In this document: one piece after another, positions 18,745 through 29,213 of the stretch
Numbering within the stretch: position 1 is the first letter of the stretch
How the letters are laid out: the number at the start of each line of letters is the position of its first letter
Source: Aurantiochytrium sp. KH105
Lineage: Eukaryota > Sar > Bigyra > Thraustochytrida > Thraustochytriidae
Length of the DNA stretch: 64,000 nt
NCBI GenBank assembly: GCA_003116975.1
Contig: BGKB01000072.1
Coordinates: 1 to 64,000, forward strand
Direction: 5' to 3'
Translations under genes and position numbers: made by a program
The notes under the pieces: generated by a model
Told to the model about the DNA's origin: nothing
Databases searched by the model: none
Seen by the model: only the letters and a program-made list of their open reading frames with translations

Positions 18745-19614
18745 CCTTTCAGGTCTGTCGGGGTCAGCTCCAAGTCTTTCTGCGTTTCACCAACATCGCG
18801 CACATGTCTTCACGTCAGTCGCTCGCCTTCCTTCGTCTCCTCCCTCCCCTCGCGCGTCTGCCTTTGCCCTGCGCTCCTTCGCGCCGCCCGCGCCTCGCGC
18901 CCCGACCGCTTCGCTCGCGGCCACCCCTCTGCCCTCCGCCTGCGCGGCTCAGCTCCTCGCATCTCATCTCATCTCAGCTCAGCTCGTCTCAGCTCAGCTC
19001 AGCTCCTCCACATCTCCCCGCCGCGCGCACCGCCGCGCCGCGGCCAGCGGCGCGTCCCCTGCCCGCGCGCCCTCCGCCCGCGCCGCCGCCCGCGCGCCCG
19101 CGCCGCGCAAACGTACGCGCTGCAGCTCGTGCTCTGCTGCCTGCTCTGCCCTGCCCTGCCGCTGCCCGCCACGCACCGCCAGCGGCCGCGCCAAGGGCGC
19201 TATCGCCGCCGCACAGTCGACCTTGGCGCGGGCGCGCACTTGCCGCGCCCCGCTGCAAGTGCAGCAAACGCCGCCTCGCGCGAGCAGCGCCGGGCCGCAG
19301 GCTCTCTCGGGGAAACTTGCCTCCGCCTCCACTGGCCTGTTGAGCGACGAGTGGAAGAGCGAAATCTTGCACTTCGGGTTTTGCCGAAGGGGGAAAGCGA
19401 GACAGTGCCAGCTAGGTGGCGCCATGGAAACGTCGGGGGAAATAGGGACCGCAATATACCCCGACAACACGTGAGCACCTAAAATTTTGGGGGCTCGCAC
19501 CCTGCACATTGACCTGCGCCTTGAGAGGCAGGAAATTCAGCCAGCTGTAGCTCGTCGCCGAGATACATACGGAACGGGTTGCAAAGGAAGATACCAGATA
19601 TCGTTTAATGTTGG
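18745..19614. other. GC-rich 5' flank of the QCR8 gene
   Basis: About 870 bases. It contains CTCAGCTCAGCT-type short repeats (about 18966-19012) and long Ala/Arg/Pro-coding frames on both strands caused by GC content. I see no supported gene. Confidence 0.5.
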
Positions 19615-21474
19615 CTATTGAATGTGCACGGAGTCCAAGAGCTCGGCAGCACTGCTCTCGCCATCGTTCTCGTTACTATCATTTTCATCGCCAGCCCCAG
19701 GTCGATCGCGAGCGTTGTTTTTTCTCCTGCTGTTGTGTTGTGTAACCATCTCACGAGCCTCAAGGAGCACTGCATTGCCAGGATGAGAAGCAATCGCGCT
19801 CGCGATCGAATCAGGTTGATTGAGCATGAAGACTCGCACCAGGAAATCCATACTCGGGTCCATAGAAGTTCCGTGTACAACGTCTCTTTCTTGCAAAATG
19901 AAGTTGTCACGCTCACCACGAAAGTGTTTGGCGAGGAGAGTGAGGTGAGTGATGAATAAGACGCACGCTCTTTCAATCAGCTGGACAGATTCTTTGGTTC
20001 TTCGGTGTGTAGGTTGCATTCCAAGCTGCATGATATGGCGGCATCGATTCAACGGGAATGCTGCTTTATCTGGAAGTTGCAGCTGCAGCTGCAGGAACTC
20101 TTTCTCAGATTTTTTCAGTATCAACTCTGGTGTAACACCTTTGGGCGGCTTCCACCCACGAATCATTATGCTCAGTTCTCCATGACTCATTGCAACATTA
20201 TTTCGTTGCTCAGGGAACACAATCGATTCCTGTTCATTCACTGTCGCCGATCCTGTTGAATCCATACGCATGGACTGCACTCCAGCCTGAGGCACATCAG
20301 GCTGGACGTTTGCATAAGTATCAAAAGCATCTTCAGCAGTTTGATCCACCCTATCCCCTCTGCTCTGCGGTCTCTCAAGATTGACACTGGTCTGCTGAAA
20401 TCCGTACAGACGCATCTGACTGCTGAAAGACGCTTGACAGGAAGGCATCGATAACTCCCGATTGTAATGTCCATGATAGTAGTTTGGTACCGGAGGTTGG
20501 GGATGGAAGGGTTGATAGTGCGGTTGAAAATACGGGACGAGACGAGTCGGAGGAAGGTGCTGTTCTTGGTGCACGGAGGCTTGAGCTGAGTTCCCGGGCA
20601 CGTTTGAGCTCACGGATGAGGCTGGCATGGGCGGTTTGTTCGACGGAATTTCTGGCGCAGGAAGAGACGTATTGTCTTTCGATGAAAAAGGAGACGCGTT
20701 GCTCGATGACGCAGAAAAATACGCGTCGGGTCCTGATGTAAAAGGCAACGCTTTGGCCCCGGCTGTAGGGGACGGCTGTCCAAGGACATCGATGATCGAT
20801 TCGAGATACTTGGCTTCCGAAGCGAGCTCTGCCTCAGAGTCGCGTGAAAAATTATCAAACGGCCGTGGCGCTGATTGTCTCGATCTTGCTGACTCTGATG
20901 TTGTTGGAGATCTTTCAAATGTGCAACCGCCAGGAAAAGAGAGAGCGAAGGAAGTTCTTGCCTCGTCTTCTCTTTCGTCCAATTGGTGTCCAGCAACTTG
21001 CCTCGGGCTCGTTGACCGACCTATAGGTTCATCTTGTGTCCACCCATGAGCTGCACCAGCAGCCCCATCACCGGAAGACTGCCATCTCATACCGCTGGAA
21101 TGAGCGGTTGACGTGCACAACTGTATTGGTCTCAGCCTGCGCGGGTCCTGGACGCTTTCGGGGACCGAAGAGAGCATCGCGCTTGCTCGCCTCGTGCTTG
21201 CGGTCGCCCCATCACCGGCGCGAGTGGATCTGTGCGGAGTCCTCTGTCGTTGGCTAGCTTGGTGTCCTCGCTTGCCGTGGCCAGGGCGTTGATGGCGGCG
21301 ATTTTGTGCTGGCGCAGCGCCATGGCCTGCTCGCGACTCCGCCCTTGCGGTGGCTGCGCCCGCGGCGGCGGGAGCCTCCCCACTGGCAGAGGCTTGCGGG
21401 TTCTCGTACGGGCCCTCTGCGTTACGACCCGAGTCGCAGGCGGCATCACGGTCACGCCTCTTGTCGTGTCTCAT
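19615..21474 (-). CDS. NF-YC/CBFD-type histone-fold protein with long disordered N-terminus
   Basis: The start is chosen at ATG 21474 (MRHDKRRDRDAACDSG). The 619-residue product is mostly low-complexity Ser/Pro/Gln/Arg sequence. Near residues 473-551 it carries a histone fold of the CBFD/NF-YB family: FPLNRCRHIMQLG, then VQLIERACVLFITHLTLLAK, then FILQERDVVHGTSMDPSMDF. The layout R..IM...A..LFI..LT..A....LQ..DV......FDFL is that of NF-YC, DPB3 and CHRAC subunits. It probably dimerises with an NF-YB-type partner in the nucleus in a CCAAT-binding factor or chromatin complex. The C-terminal tail is acidic. At 619 residues it is longer than usual NF-YC. Confidence 0.7.
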   Translation of the reverse strand: MRHDKRRDRDAACDSGRNAEGPYENPQASASGEAPAAAGAATARAESRAGHGAAPAQNRRHQRPGHGKRGHQASQRQRTPHRSTRAGDGATASTRRASAMLSSVPESVQDPRRLRPIQLCTSTAHSSGMRWQSSGDGAAGAAHGWTQDEPIGRSTSPRQVAGHQLDEREDEARTSFALSFPGGCTFERSPTTSESARSRQSAPRPFDNFSRDSEAELASEAKYLESIIDVLGQPSPTAGAKALPFTSGPDAYFSASSSNASPFSSKDNTSLPAPEIPSNKPPMPASSVSSNVPGNSAQASVHQEQHLPPTRLVPYFQPHYQPFHPQPPVPNYYHGHYNRELSMPSCQASFSSQMRLYGFQQTSVNLERPQSRGDRVDQTAEDAFDTYANVQPDVPQAGVQSMRMDSTGSATVNEQESIVFPEQRNNVAMSHGELSIMIRGWKPPKGVTPELILKKSEKEFLQLQLQLPDKAAFPLNRCRHIMQLGMQPTHRRTKESVQLIERACVLFITHLTLLAKHFRGERDNFILQERDVVHGTSMDPSMDFLVRVFMLNQPDSIASAIASHPGNAVLLEAREMVTQHNSRRKNNARDRPGAGDENDSNENDGESSAAELLDSVHIQ

Positions 21475-22472
21475 CACGCCAGTCTCGCTTGTCGTGTTCG
21501 AGGAATACTCCGTTGCTTCGTTGCTGGGCTATATTGATCAGCTTTTGCAAAAAGACAATTTTAGCCCCTGTTCTCTCTGACTTCCGGGAGTTATGACAAA
21601 CAGCTTAACAGTATGTAGGCCTAACAGTTGTATAACACAGAAAAGTTTAAAAAAGAAAGAGAACACATCGCGAAACAGATTTTGCATCGCGAAGCAGAAC
21701 GGAACCCTCACGTGTGCACTTTCAAATTTCAAATCATTCTGCTCTGCAGCTGCTTGCTTGTAATGCAAGCAGGGAAAGGCGATGCCTACAGTTCGCTCTT
21801 TCTGCGTTGTGAAGCTCGATACGTTTTACTCGGTCATTGTTACAATGCCCATTTCGCCTATGACTGCGCACTTAGAATGCAGTTGCTCTGGACAGCAAAC
21901 CTCTCTGTCTTTGTCGGCGCGACTCGCTGAACCCTCGGGGGGGAGAATATGTTTGTGTTCGTGTTTCACGAGCTCGGCTGACGGCACGAGTGAGCTTACT
22001 GACATTGAGCGATGATAATTTGTGCACAACTTGATTTCTCGGCCATTCCAAAGGCGCAACGCTTTTTCATTGTTGGTTGGCAGAGAAAAAAAAAACAAAA
22101 AAAAACGGAACATCACTGCAAGGCCTGGGCAACTATTTTCGACAAAATAGACCGCTGATGTGAGTGGGAGGCGTCGCTAAATTTAGCACCTCTCAACGTC
22201 TGGAAAATAAAGCTTTGAAGATTTCCAAACTTTGCCATGACGACAGTGCCGAGGAGAGCTTTGCCTGGACTTGTTTTTCTAAAAAGTTAAAATCACCATA
22301 ATTTTGTCGGTGCTTGTCCCGATCGCACGACCAAAATTTCGAGTAACTTTTCAAATAACTTCGTGTGGCTAGCCACGGATAAATCCTCTCGATGCTCGGC
22401 GAGAGAAAAACTCAGCTTGCGTTTTATAAGATAGCCTCTCAAGACATGCGCGTCTGTGCACTTCGGTGGCCC
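21475..22472. other. Intergenic, no gene seen
   Basis: About 1 kb between two minus-strand genes. It is more AT-rich than its surroundings, with A runs near 22087-22105 and ordinary short frames only. Confidence 0.5.
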
Positions 22473-23614
22473 TCACTTTGAAGCCTGAGCAAGTTTCTTG
22501 TCCGTTCCATCCTTTGACGCGGCCGCCGTGCTGAAGTCCTTCTCAGTTGTCTTTTCATTTTCTCGTACTTCGTTTGTTTGAGTTACTTCACCATGCTCTT
22601 CAGTTCCGCCGTCGTCGTCATCAACATCATCATCATCATCATCTTCTTCTTCTTCTTCTTCTTCCTCGTCATCATCTTCAACATCCCCATCTTCGCCACC
22701 GTCGTCCCCTTCGTCATTGTCTTCATCTTCTTCCTCGGACATAAGAGCAGCAGCCTCCATTTCCTTGGCAAGCTGTTCCTTTAAACGCTTGCGGCGCTCT
22801 TTGCGTTCTCGAAGCGCTCGCGCTTGCAGTTTTTCCTTGATGAATTTGCTCGCAGCAGATGTCGACCCAAACGCGAAAATGACGACCTGGAACATGCAAT
22901 ACGTGTACTCTCCAGGCGCAGAATCAGCCTGTAAAGGACTGTCAGCACAAAGTTTCCCTCAATGATATCCTTGGCCATGACTTACACATTCCCTATTTGT
23001 AAAGCACCATACAGCGAGTAGACCATAGACTGCAACAGAAATGGTTGCAATTACTCCAAATATCACTTTGAGCGGATGCATGCGCGTGTGAAAGGGGAGT
23101 GGCCCCAGCAGCATCCATGCGTACACGAAAAGGTAAAAGTATGCGATAAGCATTGTCAAAACAACAAAAACTGCGTCAAGCGAGGAAGAGCAAAAAATAT
23201 TTCAGCATTTGTTTGCGAGAGATGTGGTGAGTTCATCATTGAGCGAAACCTTTGATCGCCTTGAAGCAAGCGCGTCTTGGCTGATATCAACGTACCATTG
23301 AGCGATGACGTCGGGCAGGTTTCTAACCCGTGAATTACAAATGGCGCAGCAAACAATGTCATTAGCGCAAGAATCGCTGGTCCCGATGTTAGCACGTAAA
23401 GATTATAGGCCCAATACATTTCGCTAGCCCGAGCGTCGCGCTGACGCTTTTCATCCTCCTCTTGCAAGCGCGCCTCTTCGGCCTGGGCTGCCACCAGCTT
23501 CTCGGCTTCCTTGCGTTCCATCTCTTCCAAAGAGATAAAGACGCCATTATTCCTCTCGTCGCTTCCGCCGCCTCGACCGCTGCCGCCTTCGGCAGCAGCA
23601 CCCGTCGCGCTCAT
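22473..23614 (-). CDS. Three-exon integral membrane protein with acidic C-terminal tail
   Basis: I infer exons 23614-23296, 23170-22986 and 22928-22473. Intron 1 (23171-23295, 125 bases) has GTACGT...GCAG and intron 2 (22929-22985, 57 bases) has GTAAGT...ACAG. Joined, they give an unbroken 319-residue frame (960 bases with stop), which supports the model. Exon 1 encodes MSATGAAAEG, a charged helix rich in Glu/Lys/Arg, and a membrane segment (SGPAILALMTLFAAPFVI). Exon 2 encodes two more (TMLIAYFYLFVYAWMLLG; KVIFGVIATISVAVYGLLAV). Exon 3 encodes a fourth hydrophobic stretch (CMFQVVIFAFGSTSAA), a basic coiled segment, and a long Asp/Glu tract encoded by GAA/GAT repeats. I do not recognise the family; the topology suggests four membrane spans. 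Confidence 0.7.
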
Positions 23615-24106
23615 GGTTCTCTCTACGCGCGCGCAGCCCGCCGAGTTCTTCCACCACTACATAAAGCAAGTATACTTGCTCAACGCCGCTTTAAACTTGC
23701 CTGGCGACACATTCATCAAACCACTAATGCCTTATTCGCTCGCTCCATAGGGCGGAATTCGACTTGAGTCACTTTCAATTTCCTAGTTGTGCACTTTCCG
23801 CCACTTGCTATACTTGACTTGCAACGGTCATTTGCCCAGACCCCGTCGCGGGCACTCCTTACAAAGAGTGGCCGAGTGCACTGCGCACAATCATTGCTGC
23901 TTGCCCAGTTTCGAGCGAGTGAGCAAGCGAGCGCGGGCAGTGCCATCGTGGCAGGTCCAGCCAGAAAGCTTGCTCGACCTCCCTGGCACGTGGCTTTGCG
24001 CGTCCCTGCACTCACTCGTTCGCCAGAAAGTAATCGCGAGTGCCGCCCGCGCTCAGGGCGACTTGGGCATACGCGCGCGCGCTCCACGCTCCCCCCAAAA
24101 GGCATC
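23615..24106. promoter_or_regulatory. Divergent promoter region
   Basis: About 490 bases between the divergent membrane-protein gene (minus) and the dynein gene (plus), so both promoters must lie here. The plus frame is open through most of it with its first in-frame ATG only at 24107. No specific element was recognised. Confidence 0.4.
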
Positions 24107-27100
24107 ATGGTCGGGACGTCGAAGGTTTCCGGAGGCAGTAGTGCTGCCTCTGTGCGCAATGCCGGCGTCCCGCAAGGGTCCATTGCGGGCGGCGCGAGCC
24201 GCTTTGCCAATCGCAGCAAGAAAAAGCAAGGCCTTGGAGGAGGACCAAGCGCAGTCTTTTCCAGCAAGCTCTCTGGTAGCAGCAGCATGCGTGGAACAAG
24301 CATGAGCGGAAACGGGGGCTACGGCAGCGGCGGCGGCGACACAATCCGTGTCTGGTTGGATGGCCAAGATCTTACCCCGCTTTCTCTTCTCAATGATCAC
24401 GAAAGCCTTGCTGTTCGCAATAGTCAGTCCGGCAATAACAACAGCAACAACAATAACCAGCAGGGGGGCAAGAAAGACATCAACGCCAGTATGAACGGAT
24501 CCATGATTTTTGCAAGCTCCAACGCAATTCGATCGAGCTTCAAGGCCGGCGCTGGACCAGGTTCTACACCAGTTGTCGATGATGCTTCCAAGTCCCAGCT
24601 CGGCCAAGAGAGTCTTCCGCCTCCACCTCAGCACCCGCCTCCGCCGCAGCATCAGCCGCCGCAAACGCCCGCGCCCACGGCGTCACAGCAGTCGCAAGCC
24701 TCCTCGCCAACGGCCGCGACGGGAAAACGCATGACCGAGCCTCGGTCTCCATCCTTACGCGACCAGCGCCAGGCGCAACTCGCGCTTGGCGACAAAGGGC
24801 AGATCGACCTTCAGGAAAACATTACAAAATTTCTCACCGAGACGCCTACAACCACTCTCTTCCAGCTCACGGGCGCCTGCGTCTTCGCCGAGTCTTCCGA
24901 ACACAAGCTCATCACCGAGAAGAACGAAAAATACGACGCGATGTGCGAAGGCCGCGAGAGCTCCGACCTCTACACCTCCAGGCCAACACAGACGCTCAAT
25001 CACGAGGTGAAAAATACCGAAATATCAACGCTTGCACCTCCCGTTCAGGACTCGGGATGCCAAGTTACTTCCTGGGATATCTACGATCACGTTGTGCTGG
25101 CTGACAGCTCTGGCACAGACTTTGGCGCCGAGGACGACCTTGCGGGCGATGCTGGCGCTGGCGCCACAGCTACCGATGCCCTGGCTACTGACGCAAATGC
25201 GACCAGCGGGGCGTCTAACGAAAAAGCGAGCGTCGACATGGTTGCGGGAACGCAGGACACCGTACAAAGTCAGGCCGCCGCAAAGGCAGCTCAAGCCAGC
25301 GACCGGGGCTCCCTTGGCGCGGCCATTGCCGCCGCACGCTCGCAACAGATTGAAAAGCTCGTTTCAGCAAGCGTCGCCTCGCCGGGTTGTCTACTACCCA
25401 TCGAGGAAGCCGCCACAGAAGACCCTCTTGCCGCCCGCAGCCCCACGTCTCCGGGCAGCCCGCAAGACCCTGGTTCCGGAGCTGCAGGTGCTTCAGGGGA
25501 AGAGACAACCCCCATGTTTACAGGGCTGGGCTTCGCAGATACTCTTCGCACCCTGGAGCGAGGCGTGCAGCAAAATGTTTTTCACAACAAACACCTTCTC
25601 TATCGCGCTGTCCCGCTTGCTGACGCTGACTTTGTCAAAGAAGCTGCGCAAGCAAGCAGTGCGGACGATCCCAGCGCTCTTGGCGATGCAAGTGGGGAAG
25701 CCGCTGACCAAACAGGAGAATGCGGTCAAGACGGCGAAAATCCCGACGCGGAAGCTGCCGAGGGCTCGGCTTCGGGCGATGGTCAGACTACAAATCCAGA
25801 AAAGGCTGCCTCCGGTAGCGGCGTCGATGCAGAGGGATCCAAGACCAACGGCCCAGCAGATGGCGACGCAGCAAACGCAGCAGGGGAAGGCACCGCCACA
25901 TCCGGCTCCAGTGCCGAGGCGGCGGGCGAAACGCAGCCAAATGCTCTCGAAGGAGGCGCAGAAGACGAAGCTTATGCCGCGTCAGAGCTTGACGAGGATG
26001 AAGTCCCTGCGGAGGAGGACCCCGCACTTCAGCTGCTGTGGAAGTTCCAATGTCCCGAGGCCGCGGGGCGAACTGTCTCAAGCATGTCGTGGAACAAGCT
26101 CAACGAAGACTTGCTTGCGGTGGCGTACTGCCAGTTCGACTTTGACACAAAGCAGGATGGTCTCATCTTGTTCTGGACGCTCAAGAACCCAGAGTACCCG
26201 GAGCGTATCATCCGGTGCCCCGCGGGCGTCTGCAGCGTCGATTTCTCCACGGAGCACCCGAGTCTTCTGGCTGTTGGCATGTACGATGGTACGGTGGCCA
26301 TTTATGATCTCCACCGCGAGGGCCCCGCCGCAAATAAGCCAGTGCTTGATAGCTCGAGGCTCGCAACGCAGCACAAGGATGCCGTCTGGCAGGTCAAGTG
26401 GGTCAACAAGAACGAACGAGGTGAAGTGCTCGTGTCCCTGAGTTCCGACGGGCGCGTTACGGAGTGGACCTTTAAGAAGGGACTCTCAAGCACAGATCTC
26501 ATGGTGCTCAAACGCGTGCACGTTCCCACAGAGCTCGGCGGGCATGGTGAGGGCATCATCTCCCGCACAGCCGCGGGCCTCAGTTTGGATTTTCCAGCCA
26601 ATGGGTCCGGCGTGTATTATGTGGCCACAGAAGACGGTACCTTGCATCGCTGTTCGTGTAGTTACAACGAGCAGTACTTGGAGACTTACTTTGGCCATTC
26701 CGGGCCAGCCTACAAGCTGCGCTGCTCGCCCTTTTGGCCCGAGGCATTTCTCACCTGCTCTGCTGACTGGTCCGTCAAGCTCTGGGAACCGGAGCGCGAT
26801 CAGCCTTTGCTCCACTTTCAATCGGTCGACCTCGCCGATGTTGTCTACGATGTCGCCTGGTCAACCACGCAGTCCACCGTATTCGGCTCTGTCGCAGGCG
26901 ATGGTCGCCTCGAGATTTGGGATCTCTCCAGGAACACGCTTGACCCGGTCGTTACGCAGTTCATTGATGCTAGTGCTGAGCGCAAGGCAAGGCTACGCCG
27001 GAGCACGTCGGCTGCGGCTGTGGCCCCTCCCGACCCCCCGACGGCGGATGCCTCTGTTGATACTGGAGATGATTCGCGCTCGCGGGCCCAGGCTGGTGCT

Positions 27101-27268
27101 TCCTTCTTTTGCAGTATTGCCTTTGCCAGCAATGTGCCCATCGTCGTCGCTGGCGCTTCGGATGGCGCCATTGACGTCTACCGCATTCGAGGTCTTGAGA
27201 GTCCACATACCTCTGCGGCGGAGGCAACGGAGGCACTGAAAACCATCGTATACGAAAACCAAAAGTAA
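24107..27268 (+). CDS. Axonemal dynein intermediate chain, DNAI4/WDR78 (IC138)-like
   Basis: The start is ATG 24107 (MVGTSKVSGGSSAASVRNAG), giving 1053 residues. The frame is open upstream but has no ATG in a good position. A motif near residue 80 (DTIRVWLDGQDLTPLSLL) matches the V.D..G.DVTP.PL signature of WDR78/DNAI4. A long Ala/Gly/Glu-rich linker follows, then WD40 repeats from about residue 640 with dynein intermediate-chain hallmarks: SSMSWNKLNEDLLAVAY, NPEYPERIIRCPAGVCSVDF, LLAVGMYDGTVAIYDL, WSVKLWEPERDQPLLHF. These proteins sit at the base of inner-arm dynein I1/f and regulate ciliary beating. It implies a flagellated stage such as zoospores. Confidence 0.85.
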   Translation: MVGTSKVSGGSSAASVRNAGVPQGSIAGGASRFANRSKKKQGLGGGPSAVFSSKLSGSSSMRGTSMSGNGGYGSGGGDTIRVWLDGQDLTPLSLLNDHESLAVRNSQSGNNNSNNNNQQGGKKDINASMNGSMIFASSNAIRSSFKAGAGPGSTPVVDDASKSQLGQESLPPPPQHPPPPQHQPPQTPAPTASQQSQASSPTAATGKRMTEPRSPSLRDQRQAQLALGDKGQIDLQENITKFLTETPTTTLFQLTGACVFAESSEHKLITEKNEKYDAMCEGRESSDLYTSRPTQTLNHEVKNTEISTLAPPVQDSGCQVTSWDIYDHVVLADSSGTDFGAEDDLAGDAGAGATATDALATDANATSGASNEKASVDMVAGTQDTVQSQAAAKAAQASDRGSLGAAIAAARSQQIEKLVSASVASPGCLLPIEEAATEDPLAARSPTSPGSPQDPGSGAAGASGEETTPMFTGLGFADTLRTLERGVQQNVFHNKHLLYRAVPLADADFVKEAAQASSADDPSALGDASGEAADQTGECGQDGENPDAEAAEGSASGDGQTTNPEKAASGSGVDAEGSKTNGPADGDAANAAGEGTATSGSSAEAAGETQPNALEGGAEDEAYAASELDEDEVPAEEDPALQLLWKFQCPEAAGRTVSSMSWNKLNEDLLAVAYCQFDFDTKQDGLILFWTLKNPEYPERIIRCPAGVCSVDFSTEHPSLLAVGMYDGTVAIYDLHREGPAANKPVLDSSRLATQHKDAVWQVKWVNKNERGEVLVSLSSDGRVTEWTFKKGLSSTDLMVLKRVHVPTELGGHGEGIISRTAAGLSLDFPANGSGVYYVATEDGTLHRCSCSYNEQYLETYFGHSGPAYKLRCSPFWPEAFLTCSADWSVKLWEPERDQPLLHFQSVDLADVVYDVAWSTTQSTVFGSVAGDGRLEIWDLSRNTLDPVVTQFIDASAERKARLRRSTSAAAVAPPDPPTADASVDTGDDSRSRAQAGASFFCSIAFASNVPIVVAGASDGAIDVYRIRGLESPHTSAAEATEALKTIVYENQK

Positions 27269-27430
27269 ATACTAACACTCTTTTCTTCTTCTCATCTTTG
27301 CACCACGGCAAGTCAAAAACTCGCATCCAGCCTTTTAGAGTCTTGAAGTGTATGGCGCCAAACCAAGTCCACGAATACGCAGGGTGGATCTGATCTTCTC
27401 TATTCTCCAAAGCAAACCGAGGATAAATAC

Positions 27431-27529
27431 TCATGCTGTGAGTGTATAAATCGTTCCGTCATCGTGGTGGGCATCGTCGATGACGCCTTCTTGAACAACC
27501 CCAAAGGGGAGGAAAGCCTCATTCACAGT
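27431..27529 (-). other. Exon-like open segment with splice acceptor and branch-point-like motif
   Basis: Reading the minus strand, TTTTATTTTTAG ends at 27530 and is followed by 32 open codons (TVNEAFLPFGVVQEGVIDDA...) and TGA. A TACTAAT sequence, close to the ideal branch point TACTAAC, lies about 25 bases before the AG, and a candidate donor (GTAGAG) lies upstream. It could be a terminal exon of an unannotated minus-strand transcript reading past the DNMT2 gene. The opposite strand is also open here, so coding status is uncertain. Confidence 0.25.
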
Positions 27530-27698
27530 CTAAAAATAAAATACAATGGGAATTAGTATCGTCATCAAAGCTCTACTTGCCAATGAGCGTTAACAGAAAG
27601 GGCTGATGAATTGCCACGCGCGCAGAGAGTCCTTTTTCCTTCCTTTCTTGCTTGCTCGCTTTCTCTTTCACTCAAAAGATTTGTCACCAATGCCTCTT

Positions 27699-29213
27699 TC
27701 AATTTTCAGTCGCATCTTTTCCTTCTTTTGCCATCATGTAACGCAAAAGTAGAGCTACGTTGTGCACGCTTAAGCTATTTCCAAGCAAGGCGTACTGCTG
27801 CTTGCGTGAAACATCTGGAGGAAAGGCAAAATCTGCCGGAAATCCGAGAAGACATGCAATTTCTTGAGGAGAGAAATAACGGATTCCGAGCGGCTCGAGC
27901 GCCGGACAGCCGCCGCGATCAGCTGCGACAAGAGACCAATCAGGTTTGCCAGGCGCAGCCGCTTCGACAAGCGAATTGCGCTCGTTGTAGAACGTTTCGT
28001 AGGCACAGTCAACCTCTTCATCTGAAAGAGCCTTCGAGCTCAATAGGGAGCCCGCGCCGCCGTGAAAGGATGCGTACGACTTGGTAAAGCAATGCGAACG
28101 CGTGCTAGCTGACGTCACCACATCAAACGCGTTTCCTGCTCTCCACAATGTCAGCGCATCAACCAGATATTCTGTCTTGTCGACGTTGTCCGAGGCGGCG
28201 AGAAAGCGACCCAGCGCCGCTGCTCCTGCGTCGCTGCTGCTGCGCGACGACGTCAATGTCTTCAATGTCTCATTAAGGCTGTTAGGCTCGACTGTGCTGC
28301 TGACATTTGGCTTTTCTTTGGCGTCGACTTTTTCACTCGTAAAAACGAGTCCGTGGTCTCGCACGTTGCCTTGCGCCAAGAGGCCCTTTACAATTGCGCC
28401 CTGTTCAACCCAATACACGGGCGTCTGCGCAGCCTCAATCTGCGACCTTCTGCGCTGAGGATCTGCGTCTGCCTCTTGTACGATTTGCCGGTCCCACAGA
28501 GGATTGGGGAAAGCTGCACCGTTGCGAGGTACCCTTTTGGCAATAACAAAGAGCCGCGGCCGGGAGTTGGGCACGCCTTGCATGTGGGGGGAGAGCACGA
28601 GGGCCTGCCAAACAAAATTGCGCGCATCAAACATTTTCGTGAGGCGCTCAAAGGATGCCGAGTTCTCAAAGCCAAGGACGTTCTCAAGAAGAAGCATGCG
28701 CGGCGCAAACTTGTCATCTGCGGCCATCTGGTCAATGAGATGGTGCAAAGACCACGCCCGTCGATCTTCGTTACCAGAGCGATCCTTGGCGCTCGAATGC
28801 TTGCTTCTTTTCCGACGCGAGTACGGCTGGCAAGGCGGCGACATGACGAAAAGGTCGGCGCTGCAGACCTCGGCGTAGGCTGCAGCATCACGATCGGGCG
28901 CTAGAAAGAGGATGTTGCGGTGGTTTACTGCAGGCTCTCCCCAGTACGCTTCGTAGGTTTTCTTGGCGTGCTCACTCATATCAAAGGCACGCACTACCTC
29001 GAACGCTTTGCGTCCCTCCCTTGAGTCGCCGAGGCCCTGGGTTGTCGCCAGACGAAGCGCCGCGTGGTGGCCACCAATTCCGCTGTAAAACTCCACGACG
29101 CGAAGCGGCGGAGAGGGAGGCGACGCAGTCACGGCCTCATGCTCCGAGGCTCCGCTGTCCGTCTTCTCCGCCGCCGCTGCCGTCGGCGACGCTCCTTTCG
29201 GTGGCTCGTCCAT
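27699..29213 (-). CDS. TRDMT1: DNMT2-type cytosine-C5 methyltransferase (tRNA-Asp methyltransferase)
   Basis: 504 residues from ATG 29213 (MDEPPKGASP). Motif I is VVEFYSGIGGHHAALRL, motif IV holds the catalytic Cys (MSPPCQPYSR), motif VI is LLLENVLGFENS, motif VIII is QGVPNSRPRLFVIAK, and motifs IX-X are IRYFSPQEIACLLGFPADF and LLGNSLSVHNVALLLRYMM. The combination PPCQPYxR, ENVxGFE and LLGNSLSVH is diagnostic of DNMT2/TRDMT1, which methylates C38 of tRNA-Asp. It is longer than the human protein (391) because of an insert between motifs VIII and IX. It converges on the dynein gene and diverges from the DEAD-box gene. Confidence 0.9.
   Translation of the reverse strand: MDEPPKGASPTAAAAEKTDSGASEHEAVTASPPSPPLRVVEFYSGIGGHHAALRLATTQGLGDSREGRKAFEVVRAFDMSEHAKKTYEAYWGEPAVNHRNILFLAPDRDAAAYAEVCSADLFVMSPPCQPYSRRKRSKHSSAKDRSGNEDRRAWSLHHLIDQMAADDKFAPRMLLLENVLGFENSASFERLTKMFDARNFVWQALVLSPHMQGVPNSRPRLFVIAKRVPRNGAAFPNPLWDRQIVQEADADPQRRRSQIEAAQTPVYWVEQGAIVKGLLAQGNVRDHGLVFTSEKVDAKEKPNVSSTVEPNSLNETLKTLTSSRSSSDAGAAALGRFLAASDNVDKTEYLVDALTLWRAGNAFDVVTSASTRSHCFTKSYASFHGGAGSLLSSKALSDEEVDCAYETFYNERNSLVEAAAPGKPDWSLVAADRGGCPALEPLGIRYFSPQEIACLLGFPADFAFPPDVSRKQQYALLGNSLSVHNVALLLRYMMAKEGKDATEN

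Noticed and set aside
18349-19482. 377-residue plus-strand frame overlapping the QCR8 gene
   Set aside because: It runs antisense through QCR8 and then through GC-rich simple repeats; composition is artefactual.
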